A stretch of 64,000 nucleotides of DNA from Nitrosomonas sp. Nm132 (lineage in GTDB: Bacteria; Pseudomonadota; Gammaproteobacteria; Burkholderiales; Nitrosomonadaceae), in the NCBI RefSeq assembly GCF_900100485.1, contig NZ_FNDH01000002.1, positions 62,001 to 126,000 of the forward strand, in the 5' to 3' direction. Both the position numbers and the translations under genes were made by a program. This document shows positions 20,954 to 31,189 of the stretch, piece by piece. The notes under the pieces were generated by a model. It searched no databases, had not been told where the DNA came from, and saw nothing but the letters and a program-made list of their open reading frames with translations. The stretch's first letter is position 1; the number at the start of each line of letters is the position of its first letter.

Positions 20954-23760
20954 TAACGTATTTTATGGTCACTTTTTACAAAATGGCTTTCACTGTGCAC
21001 CATTCCCAGGTTAACCATGATAAGCAAGGTCACCCCTACAACCACCAAATAAACTCCCAGATCAAATGCCATCGCAGAGGCCAGTTCAAATTCACCCACC
21101 AGCGGCCAATCCAGATGGCCAAACGCAGAAGTTAAAAACGGATAGCCAAACAGCCAGCTCGCTACGCCTGTCATCGCCGCAAGCAGCAAGCCTATAGCAA
21201 TAACAATATGCATATTGATCGGAAGGCGCGTTTGCGTCCAGCCAATACCATTAGCCAGATACTGAGTGATAAGTGCGACCGCCGTAATGAGTCCCGCGAT
21301 AAACCCGCCACCCGGTAGGTTATGTCCACGTAGCAGAATGAAAACAGCAACCAACAGCGCCAGCGGCAACAGCACGCGGGTCAGTGACGCCATGATCAGG
21401 GGATGTTTATCTTCATCCCACGGACGCTTTAAACTATCATGGCTCGGGCCTTTCAGCTGAAGATGCTCAAGCATGGCATAAATACCTAATCCAGCCAAGG
21501 CCATAACAGTAATTTCACCCAGCGTATCGTATCCGCGAAAATCCACCAAGATTACATTGACCACATTGCGCCCCCCACCCTCCGGCACGCTATGCGTTAT
21601 GAAATAATCTGCAATCGTCTCATAAGGGCGAGTCAATACCGCCCAGACCAACGATGCGACTCCACCGCCAGCCAGCACTGCCAACAGCAAATCACGACTC
21701 CGCCGAAATGGTTTTGATTCGACTGGCGTATATTGCGGTAAGAAATACAGCGCCAACAACATCAGCATAATAGTAACAACCTCCACCGAAAGTTGTGTCA
21801 GCGCCAGGTCAGGGGCTGAAAATTTAGCAAATATCAAGGCCACACCCAGTCCAACAGTCCCGATCATAATCAAGGAAACGAAGCGTTGCTGATGAAGCAG
21901 GACAGTACTCATCGCTGCAGCCATCATGATCAGTGCTATGATGAGGCTCACGCCATCGATAGTCAGCAGCTCCCGATCACCCGTCAGCACGGCTGCCTCC
22001 CCCGTCAGGAAATTCGCTGCACCGAGTAACACAGCAAACAAGATAAAGACGAACACCATTCTTTGTAAAGAATCAATATGAAGCAAGCGGGTAAAAAACT
22101 GGCAGACAAGAAACAATCCTTCCAGCAAGCGATGATAAACAGCTCTCATTTCAGGCCAGTCTCCCGCATGAGTACGCAGAGACAAAAAAGTGCTAAATCC
22201 AAAATAAACCAGAACGCCACCCAGCATGGCGATAACGCTCATCCAGAATGCAGGGCTAAATCCATGCCAAATCGCCAGATCATGCTCAGGCACTGGTTCA
22301 TGCAATACACTAGCGGCTGCAATAGTCAGAATCGGCTCGACGGTCAGAGCAGGAAGCATACCCACCACTAAACACAAGACCACCAGGATCTCCACCGGAA
22401 TTTTCATCCAACGAGGTGGTTCATGCGGTTTTTTTGGCAGATCGACCGGCGGACCATCAAAAAAGACGTTATGAATGAAACGCAACGAATAAGCCACGGC
22501 GAAGATACCCGCCAAGGTTGCACCAGCCGGCATCAGCCATCCCCACGACTGATCAATGGCATGCAAGGTTTCCGCAAAAAACATCTCCTTGGATAAAAAA
22601 CCATTCAACAGGGGCACGCCCGCCATGGCCGCGGCAGCAACGATAGTCAGTAATGCGGTATGTGGCATGAATCTCCACAGTCCTCTGAGCCTTCGCATAT
22701 CCCGGGTGCCCGTTTCGTGATCGATGATGCCAGTCGCCATAAACAAGGATGCCTTGAAAATAGCATGATTAATGATATGAAAAACAGCAGCTACCGCAGC
22801 CATCGGCGTGCCGATACCAAACAGCAAGGTAATCAGTCCCAGATGACTGATCGTGGAGTAGGCCAGCAACCCTTTGAGATCGTGCTTCCACAGCGCAATG
22901 TAAGCGCCGACAAGCAACGTAATGAGCCCTGTTACACTGACTAACCAAAACCATTCCACCGTACCAGACAGCGCCGGGAATAACCGCGCCAGTAAAAATA
23001 CCCCCGCCTTGACCATGGTTGCAGAATGTAAATAAGCCGATACCGGTGTAGGGGCAGCCATGGCATTGGGCAACCAGAAATGAAAAGGGAATTGTGCGGA
23101 TTTGGTAAAAGCACCCAGCAGAATCAATATCAGCATCGGCTGATAAAACGGGTGGGCACGAATGATGTCACCCGATTCCAGAATCACGGACAACTCATAA
23201 CTGCCAGTTATTTCACCGAGTAATAAACATCCGCCAAGCAATGCCAGCCCTCCCGCACCTGTGATCGTCAACGCCAGGCGCGCGCCGCTGCGTGATTCGT
23301 GGCGATGCTGCCAGTAACTGATCAGCAAAAAGGAAGAAAGACTGGTCAATTCCCAAAAAATCAGCAGCTGAATGATATTCTCGGAGAGCACGATCCCCAA
23401 CATGGCGCCCATGAACAGCAGCAAATAAGCATAAAAGCGCCCCATATCATCCTGTGCAGACAGATAGTAGCGCGCGTACAGAATGATGAGTAAGCCAATT
23501 CCCAATATCAGTAAGGCAAACAAAAGACCCAGACCATCCAGCCGAAAAGCCAGATCAAGACCTGCCGTGGGAATCCAGCTCAAACGCTGAATGAGCACTT
23601 GTCCTGCAAAGACATCGATTAAGCCAGGGATTAGCAAAATGATGGCAAACAGCGCAACAGCGCCTGCCATCCAGGCAGCATGCAACCGCCCAAACCTGGA
23701 AATGGCTGCAGCAAAAGGAGCGCCAATGAATGGCATTAGAACAATGAACAGCAAATTCAT
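20953..23760 (-). CDS. mnhA: Mrp Na+/H+ antiporter, fused subunits A and B
   Basis: At 935 aa this is longer than a stand-alone MnhA. Residues 1 to about 620 are the NuoL-like antiporter domain (helix 7-8 motif [38 protein letters not shown], with its lysine, and an acidic residue in [11 protein letters not shown]). This is followed by the MnhA-specific C-terminal helices ([20 protein letters not shown]). From about residue 775 an MnhB domain is attached ([19 protein letters not shown]). Fused A-B proteins define the Pha/Mrp group 2 arrangement of alpha- and betaproteobacteria. It is the first gene of the operon and probably confers sodium and alkaline tolerance. Confidence 0.95.
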   Translation of the reverse strand: MNLLFIVLMPFIGAPFAAAISRFGRLHAAWMAGAVALFAIILLIPGLIDVFAGQVLIQRLSWIPTAGLDLAFRLDGLGLLFALLILGIGLLIILYARYYLSAQDDMGRFYAYLLLFMGAMLGIVLSENIIQLLIFWELTSLSSFLLISYWQHRHESRSGARLALTITGAGGLALLGGCLLLGEITGSYELSVILESGDIIRAHPFYQPMLILILLGAFTKSAQFPFHFWLPNAMAAPTPVSAYLHSATMVKAGVFLLARLFPALSGTVEWFWLVSVTGLITLLVGAYIALWKHDLKGLLAYSTISHLGLITLLFGIGTPMAAVAAVFHIINHAIFKASLFMATGIIDHETGTRDMRRLRGLWRFMPHTALLTIVAAAAMAGVPLLNGFLSKEMFFAETLHAIDQSWGWLMPAGATLAGIFAVAYSLRFIHNVFFDGPPVDLPKKPHEPPRWMKIPVEILVVLCLVVGMLPALTVEPILTIAAASVLHEPVPEHDLAIWHGFSPAFWMSVIAMLGGVLVYFGFSTFLSLRTHAGDWPEMRAVYHRLLEGLFLVCQFFTRLLHIDSLQRMVFVFILFAVLLGAANFLTGEAAVLTGDRELLTIDGVSLIIALIMMAAAMSTVLLHQQRFVSLIMIGTVGLGVALIFAKFSAPDLALTQLSVEVVTIMLMLLALYFLPQYTPVESKPFRRSRDLLLAVLAGGGVASLVWAVLTRPYETIADYFITHSVPEGGGRNVVNVILVDFRGYDTLGEITVMALAGLGIYAMLEHLQLKGPSHDSLKRPWDEDKHPLIMASLTRVLLPLALLVAVFILLRGHNLPGGGFIAGLITAVALITQYLANGIGWTQTRLPINMHIVIAIGLLLAAMTGVASWLFGYPFLTSAFGHLDWPLVGEFELASAMAFDLGVYLVVVGVTLLIMVNLGMVHSESHFVKSDHKIR

Positions 23761-23839
23761 GAAATAACTACTTTCTTTTTGTGTAATGAAGCGCAGGAAA
23801 TCACTTCATTCATTTTAGGTTTAGCACATCTCCCTGGCT

Positions 23840-24298
23840 TCAATTTGTTTTGGGAAGGATGTCGATATCCCTGACTGGCACGCGCCAGATAAATACCGTC
23901 AGCACGATAGCCAATAAGGCTAGCATGAGTTTAAGATAAGATGATGACACGAGCAGAATGGAACTGCCAAATGACAAGGCCATCACCAGATACACCCAGC
24001 GCTTGACCCGACGGGGTATGCTGCGATGCACACACCACTCGTAAATGATGGGACCTGTAACACGGTTACTTAACAAAAAATCGTGAAAACGCTCCGAGCT
24101 ACGTGCAAAACATGCTGCCGCCAGCAAGATAAACGGTGTAGTGGGTAGGATAGGCAAGAAAATACCCAATATTCCCATCAGCAATGCCGTGATGCCGGCC
24201 CCTAAATAAAGCCAGCGCATAAAAAGTGAATCATGCAGGCGCAAGATGTGCACACCCTCCTCGCCCTGATTCGTTTGTTCATTTAATTGCATCGGCAA
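23840..24298 (-). CDS. DUF454 (YbaN-like) membrane protein
   Basis: A 152-aa inner-membrane protein with the DUF454 core GILGIFLPILPTTPFILLAAACFARSSERFHDFLL and the downstream cytoplasmic IYEWCVHRSIPRRVKRW segment, then two more helices. No biochemical function is established for the family, though it often accompanies respiratory or haem-related genes. Here it lies just downstream of a divergent promoter region and 79 bases upstream of the Mrp operon on the same strand, so joint transcription with mnhA is possible. Confidence 0.85.
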   Translation of the reverse strand: MPMQLNEQTNQGEEGVHILRLHDSLFMRWLYLGAGITALLMGILGIFLPILPTTPFILLAAACFARSSERFHDFLLSNRVTGPIIYEWCVHRSIPRRVKRWVYLVMALSFGSSILLVSSSYLKLMLALLAIVLTVFIWRVPVRDIDILPKTN

Positions 24299-24337
24299 AA
24301 AATTAAATTACTAAAATCTCAAAAAATAAAATGCTCT

Positions 24338-24366
24338 TAACCCGAATATTTCATAAATTCGGGTTA
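24338..24366. repeat. 29-bp TA-bounded palindrome (short form of the MITE family)
   Basis: TAACCCGAAT and ATTCGGGTTA are a perfect 10-bp inverted repeat around the 9-base centre ATTTCATAA. It equals the terminal inverted repeat of the 168-bp elements folded onto itself and is identical to the copy at 48731-48759. It lies in the divergent gap between the DUF454 gene and the FKBP gene. Confidence 0.9.
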
Positions 24367-24536
24367 ATCAATGCACACCATGCAATGAATCAAGTTATTG
24401 TACACTCACATGAATAGATAGAATTAATCTATGAAACCACATGGATCGCAATGACGAATCAAGCGTAGTGAGTATAATAGCCGGAGGTATTTATTGAAGG
24501 GTAATATATTTTTTTGATTTTTCTTTTGAGGTCATC

Positions 24537-25004
24537 ATGTCTAAAACAAAAAATTCATTGGGTTTTGGCTTTTTTCTATTGAGCTTAACATTGTTACCGC
24601 TGAGTGCTTTTGCCTACAAAGAACATGCTACGCAGCCACACGCTGCAACATCCGAAGTGAGTGAGCTGCAAAAAATCGACGCCAAGGTCGGCACTGGTGA
24701 AGAAGCCGTGGTGGGTAAAACAGTTAAGGTACATTACACTGGCTGGCTTTATGATGCGGCAGCCCCTGATAAAAAAGGAACAAAGTTCGATAGCTCACAT
24801 GATCGAAAGGAACCCTTTTCCTTCCTGCTTGGCTCGGGACGTGTCATCAAAGGCTGGGACCAAGGGGTACTGGGTATGAAAATTGGTGGGCAGCGCACGT
24901 TGATTATTCCCCCCAATATGGCTTATGGCGCACACGGTGCTGGCAATGTGATTCCACCTAATGCGGCATTGGTTTTTGATGTTGAACTGATCGGCTTGCA
25001 ATAG
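24537..25004 (+). CDS. Exported FKBP-type peptidyl-prolyl isomerase
   Basis: A 155-aa protein with a signal peptide (residues 1-26, ending LPLSAFA) followed by one FKBP domain. Conserved active-site positions are visible: [55 protein letters not shown]. It is predicted to be periplasmic, where it would assist folding of exported proteins. It is preceded by a divergent regulatory gap of 238 bases containing the 29-bp repeat, and followed by an unrelated DUF748 gene. Confidence 0.93.
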   Translation: MSKTKNSLGFGFFLLSLTLLPLSAFAYKEHATQPHAATSEVSELQKIDAKVGTGEEAVVGKTVKVHYTGWLYDAAAPDKKGTKFDSSHDRKEPFSFLLGSGRVIKGWDQGVLGMKIGGQRTLIIPPNMAYGAHGAGNVIPPNAALVFDVELIGLQ

Positions 25005-25102
25005 CAACAGATTCAAGCGGGTAACGCAGGTATCAGCCTACTGAATGGACGCTGCTTACTTCGCGTTACCACCTCCTGCAAGCTACTTTTGAAGACGATT
25101 GT

Positions 25103-28100
25103 ATGGAAACCGATTCAACTCCTTTAAAAGCTGCACATCGTTTCTCAACGGGCAAGCGCCTGGCTATTGGCTTCGGTGCCGTCATTTCGGTGGTGGCATT
25201 GTTTGGATTGCTGGGCTATTACTGGTTGCCCGGCTATGCAAAAGCCAAGCTCGAGACAATTCTATCCGAGAAGCTGAATCGGCCGGTCACTGTTCAATCC
25301 ATCGATATTCAACCTTACACGCTGGAAATCACGGTACAAGGCTTTCGCGTAGGAGAAAAAGCGGCGGTCAATCCAGACAGCGCTCTATTTGCTTTCGATC
25401 GATTGTATGTCGATCTAAGCATCGAATCGATTACCCGCCTCGCGCCCATTGTAAGCGCGGTCACCTTAGCGGCACCCAGGCTGCACCTAGTACGTGAAGA
25501 TAAGAATCGTTTCAATATTTCCGATCTGATTGAAAAATTTAAACAACCTGAGGATCAGGCTAATGATAAGCAAAGCAAGATGCTATTTTCAGTCAGCAAC
25601 ATTAGTATTGAGGGGGGTTCCTTTGAATTTGAGGATCAAGTCAAAAAAAGCCATCAGAGAATTGCTGAAATCGAGCTGAGAATTCCATTTATTGCCAATC
25701 TTGAAAGCGCAGACGTCAATTGGGTTGAACCTTATCTCAGTGCCAAAATCAATGATGCCCCTTTCGCACTCGATGGTAAGCTGCATCCGTTCTCTGATAA
25801 GCGAGAAGCCACGCTCTCACTCAAATTTAATGATATTGATCTCACCGAGATCGACGAGTATTCACCCATTCCGATCGGTATCCACCTGCTTTCCGGGAGC
25901 CTGGACAGTGATTTATCATTGACTTTTACGCAAATAACGGACGAAGCGCCCGGCATTGGTTTATCCGGGCATGCAACACTCAAGCAACTGGTCATTGAAA
26001 ACAGGGCGGTTGAAACGCCGCACAAGGTGGAACTGAAACGAATTGATGTAACGCTAAACGAAGCTAATTTAACCGGCCCCAAACCGTCACAAGCCGCGAT
26101 AATCTTGGCAGATACCGCGCTGACACGTCTCGGTGAAACCAAGCCTGTCATTCATTTGCCCAAACTGAGTATCGACACGATCAAGGTCGATCGGATTCAA
26201 CGAAATATTGAGCTTAGCCCGGTGATACTGGATGGCGCAAGCGCCTCGATACGCCGGCAAACTGATGGACAGCTTGATTTAACTCGTCTATTCGCGCCCG
26301 TTTCGCTACCAGAAGATAGTATGCCTGAAGCGGGATCATCATCGCTACCCATATCAACACAAGCATCCGTATCTCCTGGACTCGTTACTCCTGGTAAAAA
26401 ACCTGCCGATACAGCCCATTCTTCCAATAAGCCCAGGCAAATTGCATCGCTCTCGAAGCAAGCCGTTGTGCTGATCCCAGATCGTAAACCTGCTCATACC
26501 GCCCCCCCTTCCGCTGAACAGGGCAAAATAGCGGAAGAATCCACTCCATCGCTTGCCGCTGCAGAAACTGACGAAGCCTGGACAACACAAATCGATCAAG
26601 TGAAACTGACCGGTGCAGCCTTGCACTTTGAAGATCACACGTTAACAAAGATCGTCCCGATGAACATTGATTCATTGGATTTAGTGATCGACAATATTGA
26701 TTTAAGTGGTATCAAACCACTGGATCTGATACTTCAGGCAAAAGTTAATCAGCGTGGCAGTATCGAAGCCAAAGGCTCTCTCGCATGGGCACCTTTAGCA
26801 ACTAATCTCGCGATCGATCTCCAGCATGTCGATCTTGTGCCATTACAGGGCTGGGCGGGCGATCGATTAAATGCCCTACTCACACAAGGTGACATCTCTT
26901 TCCAGGGTCATCTCAAGGCCGATGGAAATCCGCTCAAGATAGCCCTAAATGGAAAAGGGCAGCTTACCAAATTCAATGTACTGGACAAGATCAAGGCCTC
27001 CGAGCTGCTTCGCTGGAAAAACATTGATTTCACTGGCATTCAGTTTATCAACGAACCACTGCGAGTGGATATTACCTCCATTGAACTCTCTGATTTTTAT
27101 GCTCATGTAATTTTATTACCGAGCAAAGAACTCAACCTTCGCAACCTTGTGCGTCAGGAAGAAACTGCCCAGGCACCTGCACCAGCACCAGCACCGGTCT
27201 CTGCATCGACCGAATCTGTTAACAAGGCTGCACCTGTTGACGCCACCGCAAATGCGCCTTTGCCCGTTCGTATCGATAAAATTATCTTACGAAATGGTCA
27301 TGTCAATTTTGCAGATCAATTCATCAAGCCGAACTATCGGGCTAATTTGACTGGGCTCAAAGGACAAATCGGACCGCTTCATCCGGGCAAATCTGGAAAA
27401 ATAGATATCCGTGGCTCAGTCGATAAATCTGCTCCGTTGCAAATCTCTGGAACGATCGACCCATTCAGCGGGCAACTCTTTCTGGATATTGTGTCAGTTG
27501 TCAAAGGGATTGACATGCCGACTTTCAGTCCCTATGCAGGCAAATATATTGGCTATGTCATTGAAAAAGGGAAACTCTCGGTCGACGTTCACTATCATAT
27601 TGAACAGGGTGAGCTGAAAGCCAAAAACAACATCTTTCTTGACCAATTCGTTCTGGGAGATAAAACAGACAGTCCCGAGGCCGCGTCATTACCCCTGGAT
27701 CTTGCAATATCCCTGCTTAAGAATCGGCATGGTGAAATTGATATTCATCTGCCCGTTAGCGGATCGATCAACGACCCAGAGTTCAGTTTAAGCGGAATTA
27801 TCTGGAAAGCATTCGTTAATTTGCTTACCAAAGCCATCACGGCACCGTTTTCCCTGCTGGGCTCGCTGCTCGGAGATGGAGAAGAATTGTCGGAGATCAG
27901 CTTTCCATCAGGCCATGCTACGCTTGAACCTGAAATGGAGAAACGCCTTCAAGCGCTCTCATCAGCCCTGATGGAACGCCCTGCGCTCAAACTCGAAATT
28001 ACGGGTTTCGCGGATCCAGTCAACGATCATGAAGAACTCAAACGAGCATTACTCGATCGCAGAATAAAAGCTCAGAAACTTTCCGAAAGCGTGAAAAAAG

Positions 28101-28444
28101 GACAAGCCATTGGTTCACTAGAGGAAATCGAGCTGGATGAAAAAGAATATGCCCACTATCTCACGCGTGTCTATAAGGAAGCCAATTTTGAAAAACCCAA
28201 AAATATCATCGGATTGACTAAAAGCCTACCCATAGACGAAATGGAACAACTTATACTCGCTCACACCACGATCAGCGATGAGGAACTGCATGAGCTCGCC
28301 CAGCACAGAGCAAGCACCGTTCTCCATTGGTTAATTGAGCAAGGTAGCATTTCCAGCGAGCGCATATTCGTGCTGGGGACAAAAGTAGAATCAGCAAGCG
28401 CTGGCCAGCAACCTAACAGTCATGTGGTGTTTTCCATCCAGTAA
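25103..28444 (+). CDS. DUF748 / AsmA-like giant envelope protein
   Basis: An 1113-aa protein with one N-terminal membrane anchor (about residues 19-41), then long beta-rich DUF748 repeats typical of AsmA-like proteins. The sequence LSEKLNRPVTVQSIDIQPYTL near 55-75 is the classical AsmA-type N-terminal signature. Low-complexity Pro/Ala/Ser-rich linkers occur near residues 400-490 and 686-710 (QAPAPAPAPVSAS). The C-terminus (about 930-1110) has an OmpA-like FPSGHATLEPEMEKRL region. AsmA-like proteins bridge the inner and outer membranes and are linked to phospholipid transport. This role is inferred from family only. Confidence 0.8.
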   Translation: METDSTPLKAAHRFSTGKRLAIGFGAVISVVALFGLLGYYWLPGYAKAKLETILSEKLNRPVTVQSIDIQPYTLEITVQGFRVGEKAAVNPDSALFAFDRLYVDLSIESITRLAPIVSAVTLAAPRLHLVREDKNRFNISDLIEKFKQPEDQANDKQSKMLFSVSNISIEGGSFEFEDQVKKSHQRIAEIELRIPFIANLESADVNWVEPYLSAKINDAPFALDGKLHPFSDKREATLSLKFNDIDLTEIDEYSPIPIGIHLLSGSLDSDLSLTFTQITDEAPGIGLSGHATLKQLVIENRAVETPHKVELKRIDVTLNEANLTGPKPSQAAIILADTALTRLGETKPVIHLPKLSIDTIKVDRIQRNIELSPVILDGASASIRRQTDGQLDLTRLFAPVSLPEDSMPEAGSSSLPISTQASVSPGLVTPGKKPADTAHSSNKPRQIASLSKQAVVLIPDRKPAHTAPPSAEQGKIAEESTPSLAAAETDEAWTTQIDQVKLTGAALHFEDHTLTKIVPMNIDSLDLVIDNIDLSGIKPLDLILQAKVNQRGSIEAKGSLAWAPLATNLAIDLQHVDLVPLQGWAGDRLNALLTQGDISFQGHLKADGNPLKIALNGKGQLTKFNVLDKIKASELLRWKNIDFTGIQFINEPLRVDITSIELSDFYAHVILLPSKELNLRNLVRQEETAQAPAPAPAPVSASTESVNKAAPVDATANAPLPVRIDKIILRNGHVNFADQFIKPNYRANLTGLKGQIGPLHPGKSGKIDIRGSVDKSAPLQISGTIDPFSGQLFLDIVSVVKGIDMPTFSPYAGKYIGYVIEKGKLSVDVHYHIEQGELKAKNNIFLDQFVLGDKTDSPEAASLPLDLAISLLKNRHGEIDIHLPVSGSINDPEFSLSGIIWKAFVNLLTKAITAPFSLLGSLLGDGEELSEISFPSGHATLEPEMEKRLQALSSALMERPALKLEITGFADPVNDHEELKRALLDRRIKAQKLSESVKKGQAIGSLEEIELDEKEYAHYLTRVYKEANFEKPKNIIGLTKSLPIDEMEQLILAHTTISDEELHELAQHRASTVLHWLIEQGSISSERIFVLGTKVESASAGQQPNSHVVFSIQ

Positions 28445-28521
28445 CATATTCCAGCAACATCTACCTCCTCAGCATACCCAGCCAAGAAACAGATCACCGC
28501 ACTCCCCTATCCATTAAAACA

Positions 28522-29589
28522 ATGTCAACCTTCGCTAATACCCTGATTCTTTGGCAAACTCAGCATGGCCGGCATGGGCTGCCCTGGCAGGGAACGTGCG
28601 ATCCTTACGCCATCTGGATCGCGGAAATCATGCTGCAACAAACACAGGTGATGACGGTAATTCCCTATTACCAGCGTTTCCTGGAAGCTTTTCCGGATAT
28701 CGAATGCCTCGCTAAAGCTTCTATTGACGCGGTACTCGCTTTATGGAGCGGCCTTGGCTATTACTCGCGTGGCCGCAATCTACATAAAGCAGCCTGCCAG
28801 ATGGCGGAGTATCATCAGGGCAGGTTTCCACAGCATGCAGCGGAAATTCAGCGGCTCCCAGGCATAGGCCGCTCTACGGCTGCCGCCATCGCTGCTTTCG
28901 CGTATGGCGAACGTTGCGCGATACTGGATGGGAACGTCAAGCGCGTGTTGACTCGCTACTTTGGCATCATCGGCTATCCAGGAGAGAAAAAAACTGAAGC
29001 ACTCTTGTGGCAGAAAGCGGAAGCGCTCCTTCCAGAAGAAAATGCTGCACAACATATGGCTACTTATACCCAAGCGCTGATGGATCTGGGTGCAACCGTG
29101 TGTACGCGTCATCAGCCCAGATGTTCGCGTTGTCCATTGCAGCCGGATTGCGTTGCTTTCAGAGAACATCGCGTAGCTAGCCTACCCACCCCCAAACCCA
29201 GAAAGCCATTACCCAGTAAGGAAACTACTTTTTTGATACTGATCGATCAAGACAAGATTTTGCTTGAAAAACGGCCAAGCCCAGGCATCTGGGGCGGACT
29301 ATGGTGTCTGCCAGAAAGGCAGATGGATAACAGCAGCCAGATTTACTGCATGCAATTTCTTGGGATGGATGCAGCACTCTTCGCTGAGTTACCTCCCCTT
29401 GATCACACCTTTACCCACTTTAAACTGCGAATCTATACGCAATTACTGCAAATCATCAATCGGCCTCTCAGGAAAACGGATCATGAAATATGGATAACCA
29501 TTGATGATGCATTGCAATTAGCCATCCCAGCGCCTGTTAGAAAAATTTTGCTGAAAACTGTCTTCCGGCAACAGCTTCTGGCGCATTAA
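28522..29589 (+). CDS. mutY: A/G-specific adenine DNA glycosylase MutY
   Basis: The 355-aa product has catalytic glutamate 35 in WIAEIMLQQTQ, the helix-hairpin-helix LPGIGRSTAAAI with the catalytic aspartate 136 in LDGNVKRV, and a [4Fe-4S] cluster with cysteines at 194, 201, 204 and 210 (CX6CX2CX5C). A C-terminal NUDIX-like domain that recognises 8-oxoG follows (about 230-350). It removes adenine opposite 8-oxoguanine. Its TAA stop lies at the left edge of an 11-bp inverted repeat pair that brackets the following intergenic region. Confidence 0.97.
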   Translation: MSTFANTLILWQTQHGRHGLPWQGTCDPYAIWIAEIMLQQTQVMTVIPYYQRFLEAFPDIECLAKASIDAVLALWSGLGYYSRGRNLHKAACQMAEYHQGRFPQHAAEIQRLPGIGRSTAAAIAAFAYGERCAILDGNVKRVLTRYFGIIGYPGEKKTEALLWQKAEALLPEENAAQHMATYTQALMDLGATVCTRHQPRCSRCPLQPDCVAFREHRVASLPTPKPRKPLPSKETTFLILIDQDKILLEKRPSPGIWGGLWCLPERQMDNSSQIYCMQFLGMDAALFAELPPLDHTFTHFKLRIYTQLLQIINRPLRKTDHEIWITIDDALQLAIPAPVRKILLKTVFRQQLLAH

Positions 29590-29872
29590 ACCTAGAAACC
29601 ATGGTTGACTGCCTCACAATATCTCTAAGCGCATGTTTACAATAGAAATACTCTTAAATAACAGACTCATCCAATGGGTAAGCCCGCTACGAAATGGATC
29701 GCATGATTTTCTGCGCACCTCGCGACGTCACAACTTCCTGGAATGTATTTCGAATCATTGCACCTTGTACTTTCCCTCAGGCAGGATAAGCAGGCGCTTC
29801 GCCGTAAAGCAAAAGCTCGCAAAAAAACCACACCCCCCCATCTCGCCCAACTACAGTTTCTGTTTCTAGGTT
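29589..29872. repeat. 284-bp gene-free segment bracketed by 11-bp inverted repeats
   Basis: AACCTAGAAAC (29589-29599) and its exact complement GTTTCTAGGTT (29862-29872) bound almost the whole gap between mutY and the 5-FCL gene. TA lies at or near both outer edges, and the left edge coincides with the mutY stop codon. No credible coding frame lies inside. It could be a second type of miniature inverted-repeat element or the closing stem of a long RNA. Confidence 0.5.
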
Positions 29873-29886
29873 AGAATAGCCGCCCT

Positions 29887-30513
29887 ATGGATAACTGGCG
29901 AGAATGGCGAAAACAACAACGCGCTTATTTGATAGCGCGCCGAAAACAAATTACTGTTGCAGAGCGCTCCATCTGGAGTGAAGCGATTACTACCTCACTC
30001 ACACAAGGCTTCCCCGTCCTGCAGCAACGCTGTGTGGGATTTTATTCACCCTACCAAGGCGAATACGATCCAGCACCGGTAATGGCGTATTTATCTGCTC
30101 GTGGAGCAACGTTGGCGTTACCTGAAGTGATTGGTCCGCATCAACCGTTAAAATTCCGCAAATGGTGGCCGCAGGCCCCTATGAGAAAAGATGCCTACGG
30201 CATCGCTATGCCTCACGATACCGAGCAAGTGGTCATCCACGCTGCAGTTATCCCAATGATAGGGTTTGATAATCAAGGTTACCGGTTAGGTTATGGCAGT
30301 GGTTTTTTTGATCGCACTCTGGCTGCAATCCATCCTCGGCCATTAACCATCGGTATTGCTTTTGAGTTGCTCCACCTACCGACCATTTATCCTCATGAAC
30401 ACGATATTGCGATGGATTATATCGTCACCGAGAAAACCGTCTATTGTTTAGCTGATCATGTGTTACAGCCGATTTCGCGGGAGATGTGCGCCATGGAAAA
30501 TGCGCTGGAATAG
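29887..30513 (+). CDS. 5-formyltetrahydrofolate cyclo-ligase family protein
   Basis: A 208-aa product with the N-terminal basic region RKQQRAYLIARRKQ, the nucleotide-binding CVGFYSPYQGEYD stretch, and the C-terminal hallmark PMIGFDNQGYRLGYGSGFFDRTL. The enzyme converts 5-formyl-THF to 5,10-methenyl-THF with ATP, salvaging folate. In many proteobacteria the gene (ygfA) follows the 6S RNA gene, and the preceding 297 bases here are non-coding. It is convergent with ubiX. Confidence 0.93.
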   Translation: MDNWREWRKQQRAYLIARRKQITVAERSIWSEAITTSLTQGFPVLQQRCVGFYSPYQGEYDPAPVMAYLSARGATLALPEVIGPHQPLKFRKWWPQAPMRKDAYGIAMPHDTEQVVIHAAVIPMIGFDNQGYRLGYGSGFFDRTLAAIHPRPLTIGIAFELLHLPTIYPHEHDIAMDYIVTEKTVYCLADHVLQPISREMCAMENALE

Positions 30514-30539
30514 CGTCAGCTCTGGTGAAAAACTTTACC

Positions 30540-31154
30540 TTAGCTTTCCTCGCCCCAACGTGGCATCAACGTATGAGCAACCCCCAGATGATCCAGAATA
30601 CGTGCGACCACAAAATCGACGATATCCTGTATGCTCTGAGGATGATGATAAAACCCAGGATTCGCTGGCAGGATAATCGCACCACAGCGTGCAAGCCGTA
30701 ACATATTTTCGAGATGAATCACAGAAAATGGCATTTCACGCGGCACTAAAATAAGCTTGCGATTTTCCTTGAGCATGACATCTGCTGCGCGCTCGATTAA
30801 CTTCTGATTCAAGCCTGAAGCAACAGCCGACAATGTTCCCATCGTACAGGGGCAAATCACCATCGCATCAGCCGGGTTAGAGCCAGAGGCTACTGGCGCG
30901 AACCACTCTTCTCGCCCAAATACCTTGAGTAATCCTTTTTCTGCATTGAAGTAGTCATTGAAAAATGCCTCTGCTTCCTGCGCACGTGAAGGAAGCATCA
31001 ATTTCATCTCCTGCTGGGCCACGATCTGCGCCACTTGCGAATACAACAAATAAACGCGAATACCCTGAGCCAGTAACATTTCTAACAGACGAATGCCATA
31101 AGGCATTCCGGAGGCCCCTGTAAAGGCAAGCGTGATCGTCCGCGCAGCACTCAT
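30540..31154 (-). CDS. ubiX: Flavin prenyltransferase UbiX
   Basis: The 204-aa product has the N-terminal FMN-binding AFTGASGMPYGIRLLEML, the NPADAMVICPCTMGTLSAVASGL region, and the C-terminal REMPFSVIHLENMLRLARCGAIILPANPGFYHHP segment of UbiX. It attaches dimethylallyl to FMN, producing the prenyl-FMN cofactor for the UbiD decarboxylase in ubiquinone synthesis. It is transcribed on the minus strand, 35 bases downstream of hprK. Confidence 0.95.
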   Translation of the reverse strand: MSAARTITLAFTGASGMPYGIRLLEMLLAQGIRVYLLYSQVAQIVAQQEMKLMLPSRAQEAEAFFNDYFNAEKGLLKVFGREEWFAPVASGSNPADAMVICPCTMGTLSAVASGLNQKLIERAADVMLKENRKLILVPREMPFSVIHLENMLRLARCGAIILPANPGFYHHPQSIQDIVDFVVARILDHLGVAHTLMPRWGEES

Positions 31155-31189
31155 CTCAAGATAAAAAAATAAACATAGAATCTCAAATA

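Noticed and set aside
29590-29886. 6S RNA upstream of the 5-FCL gene
   Set aside because: The position is right, but I could not recognise the conserved 6S core or a 6S-length closing stem. Reported only as a testable alternative for the inverted-repeat segment.
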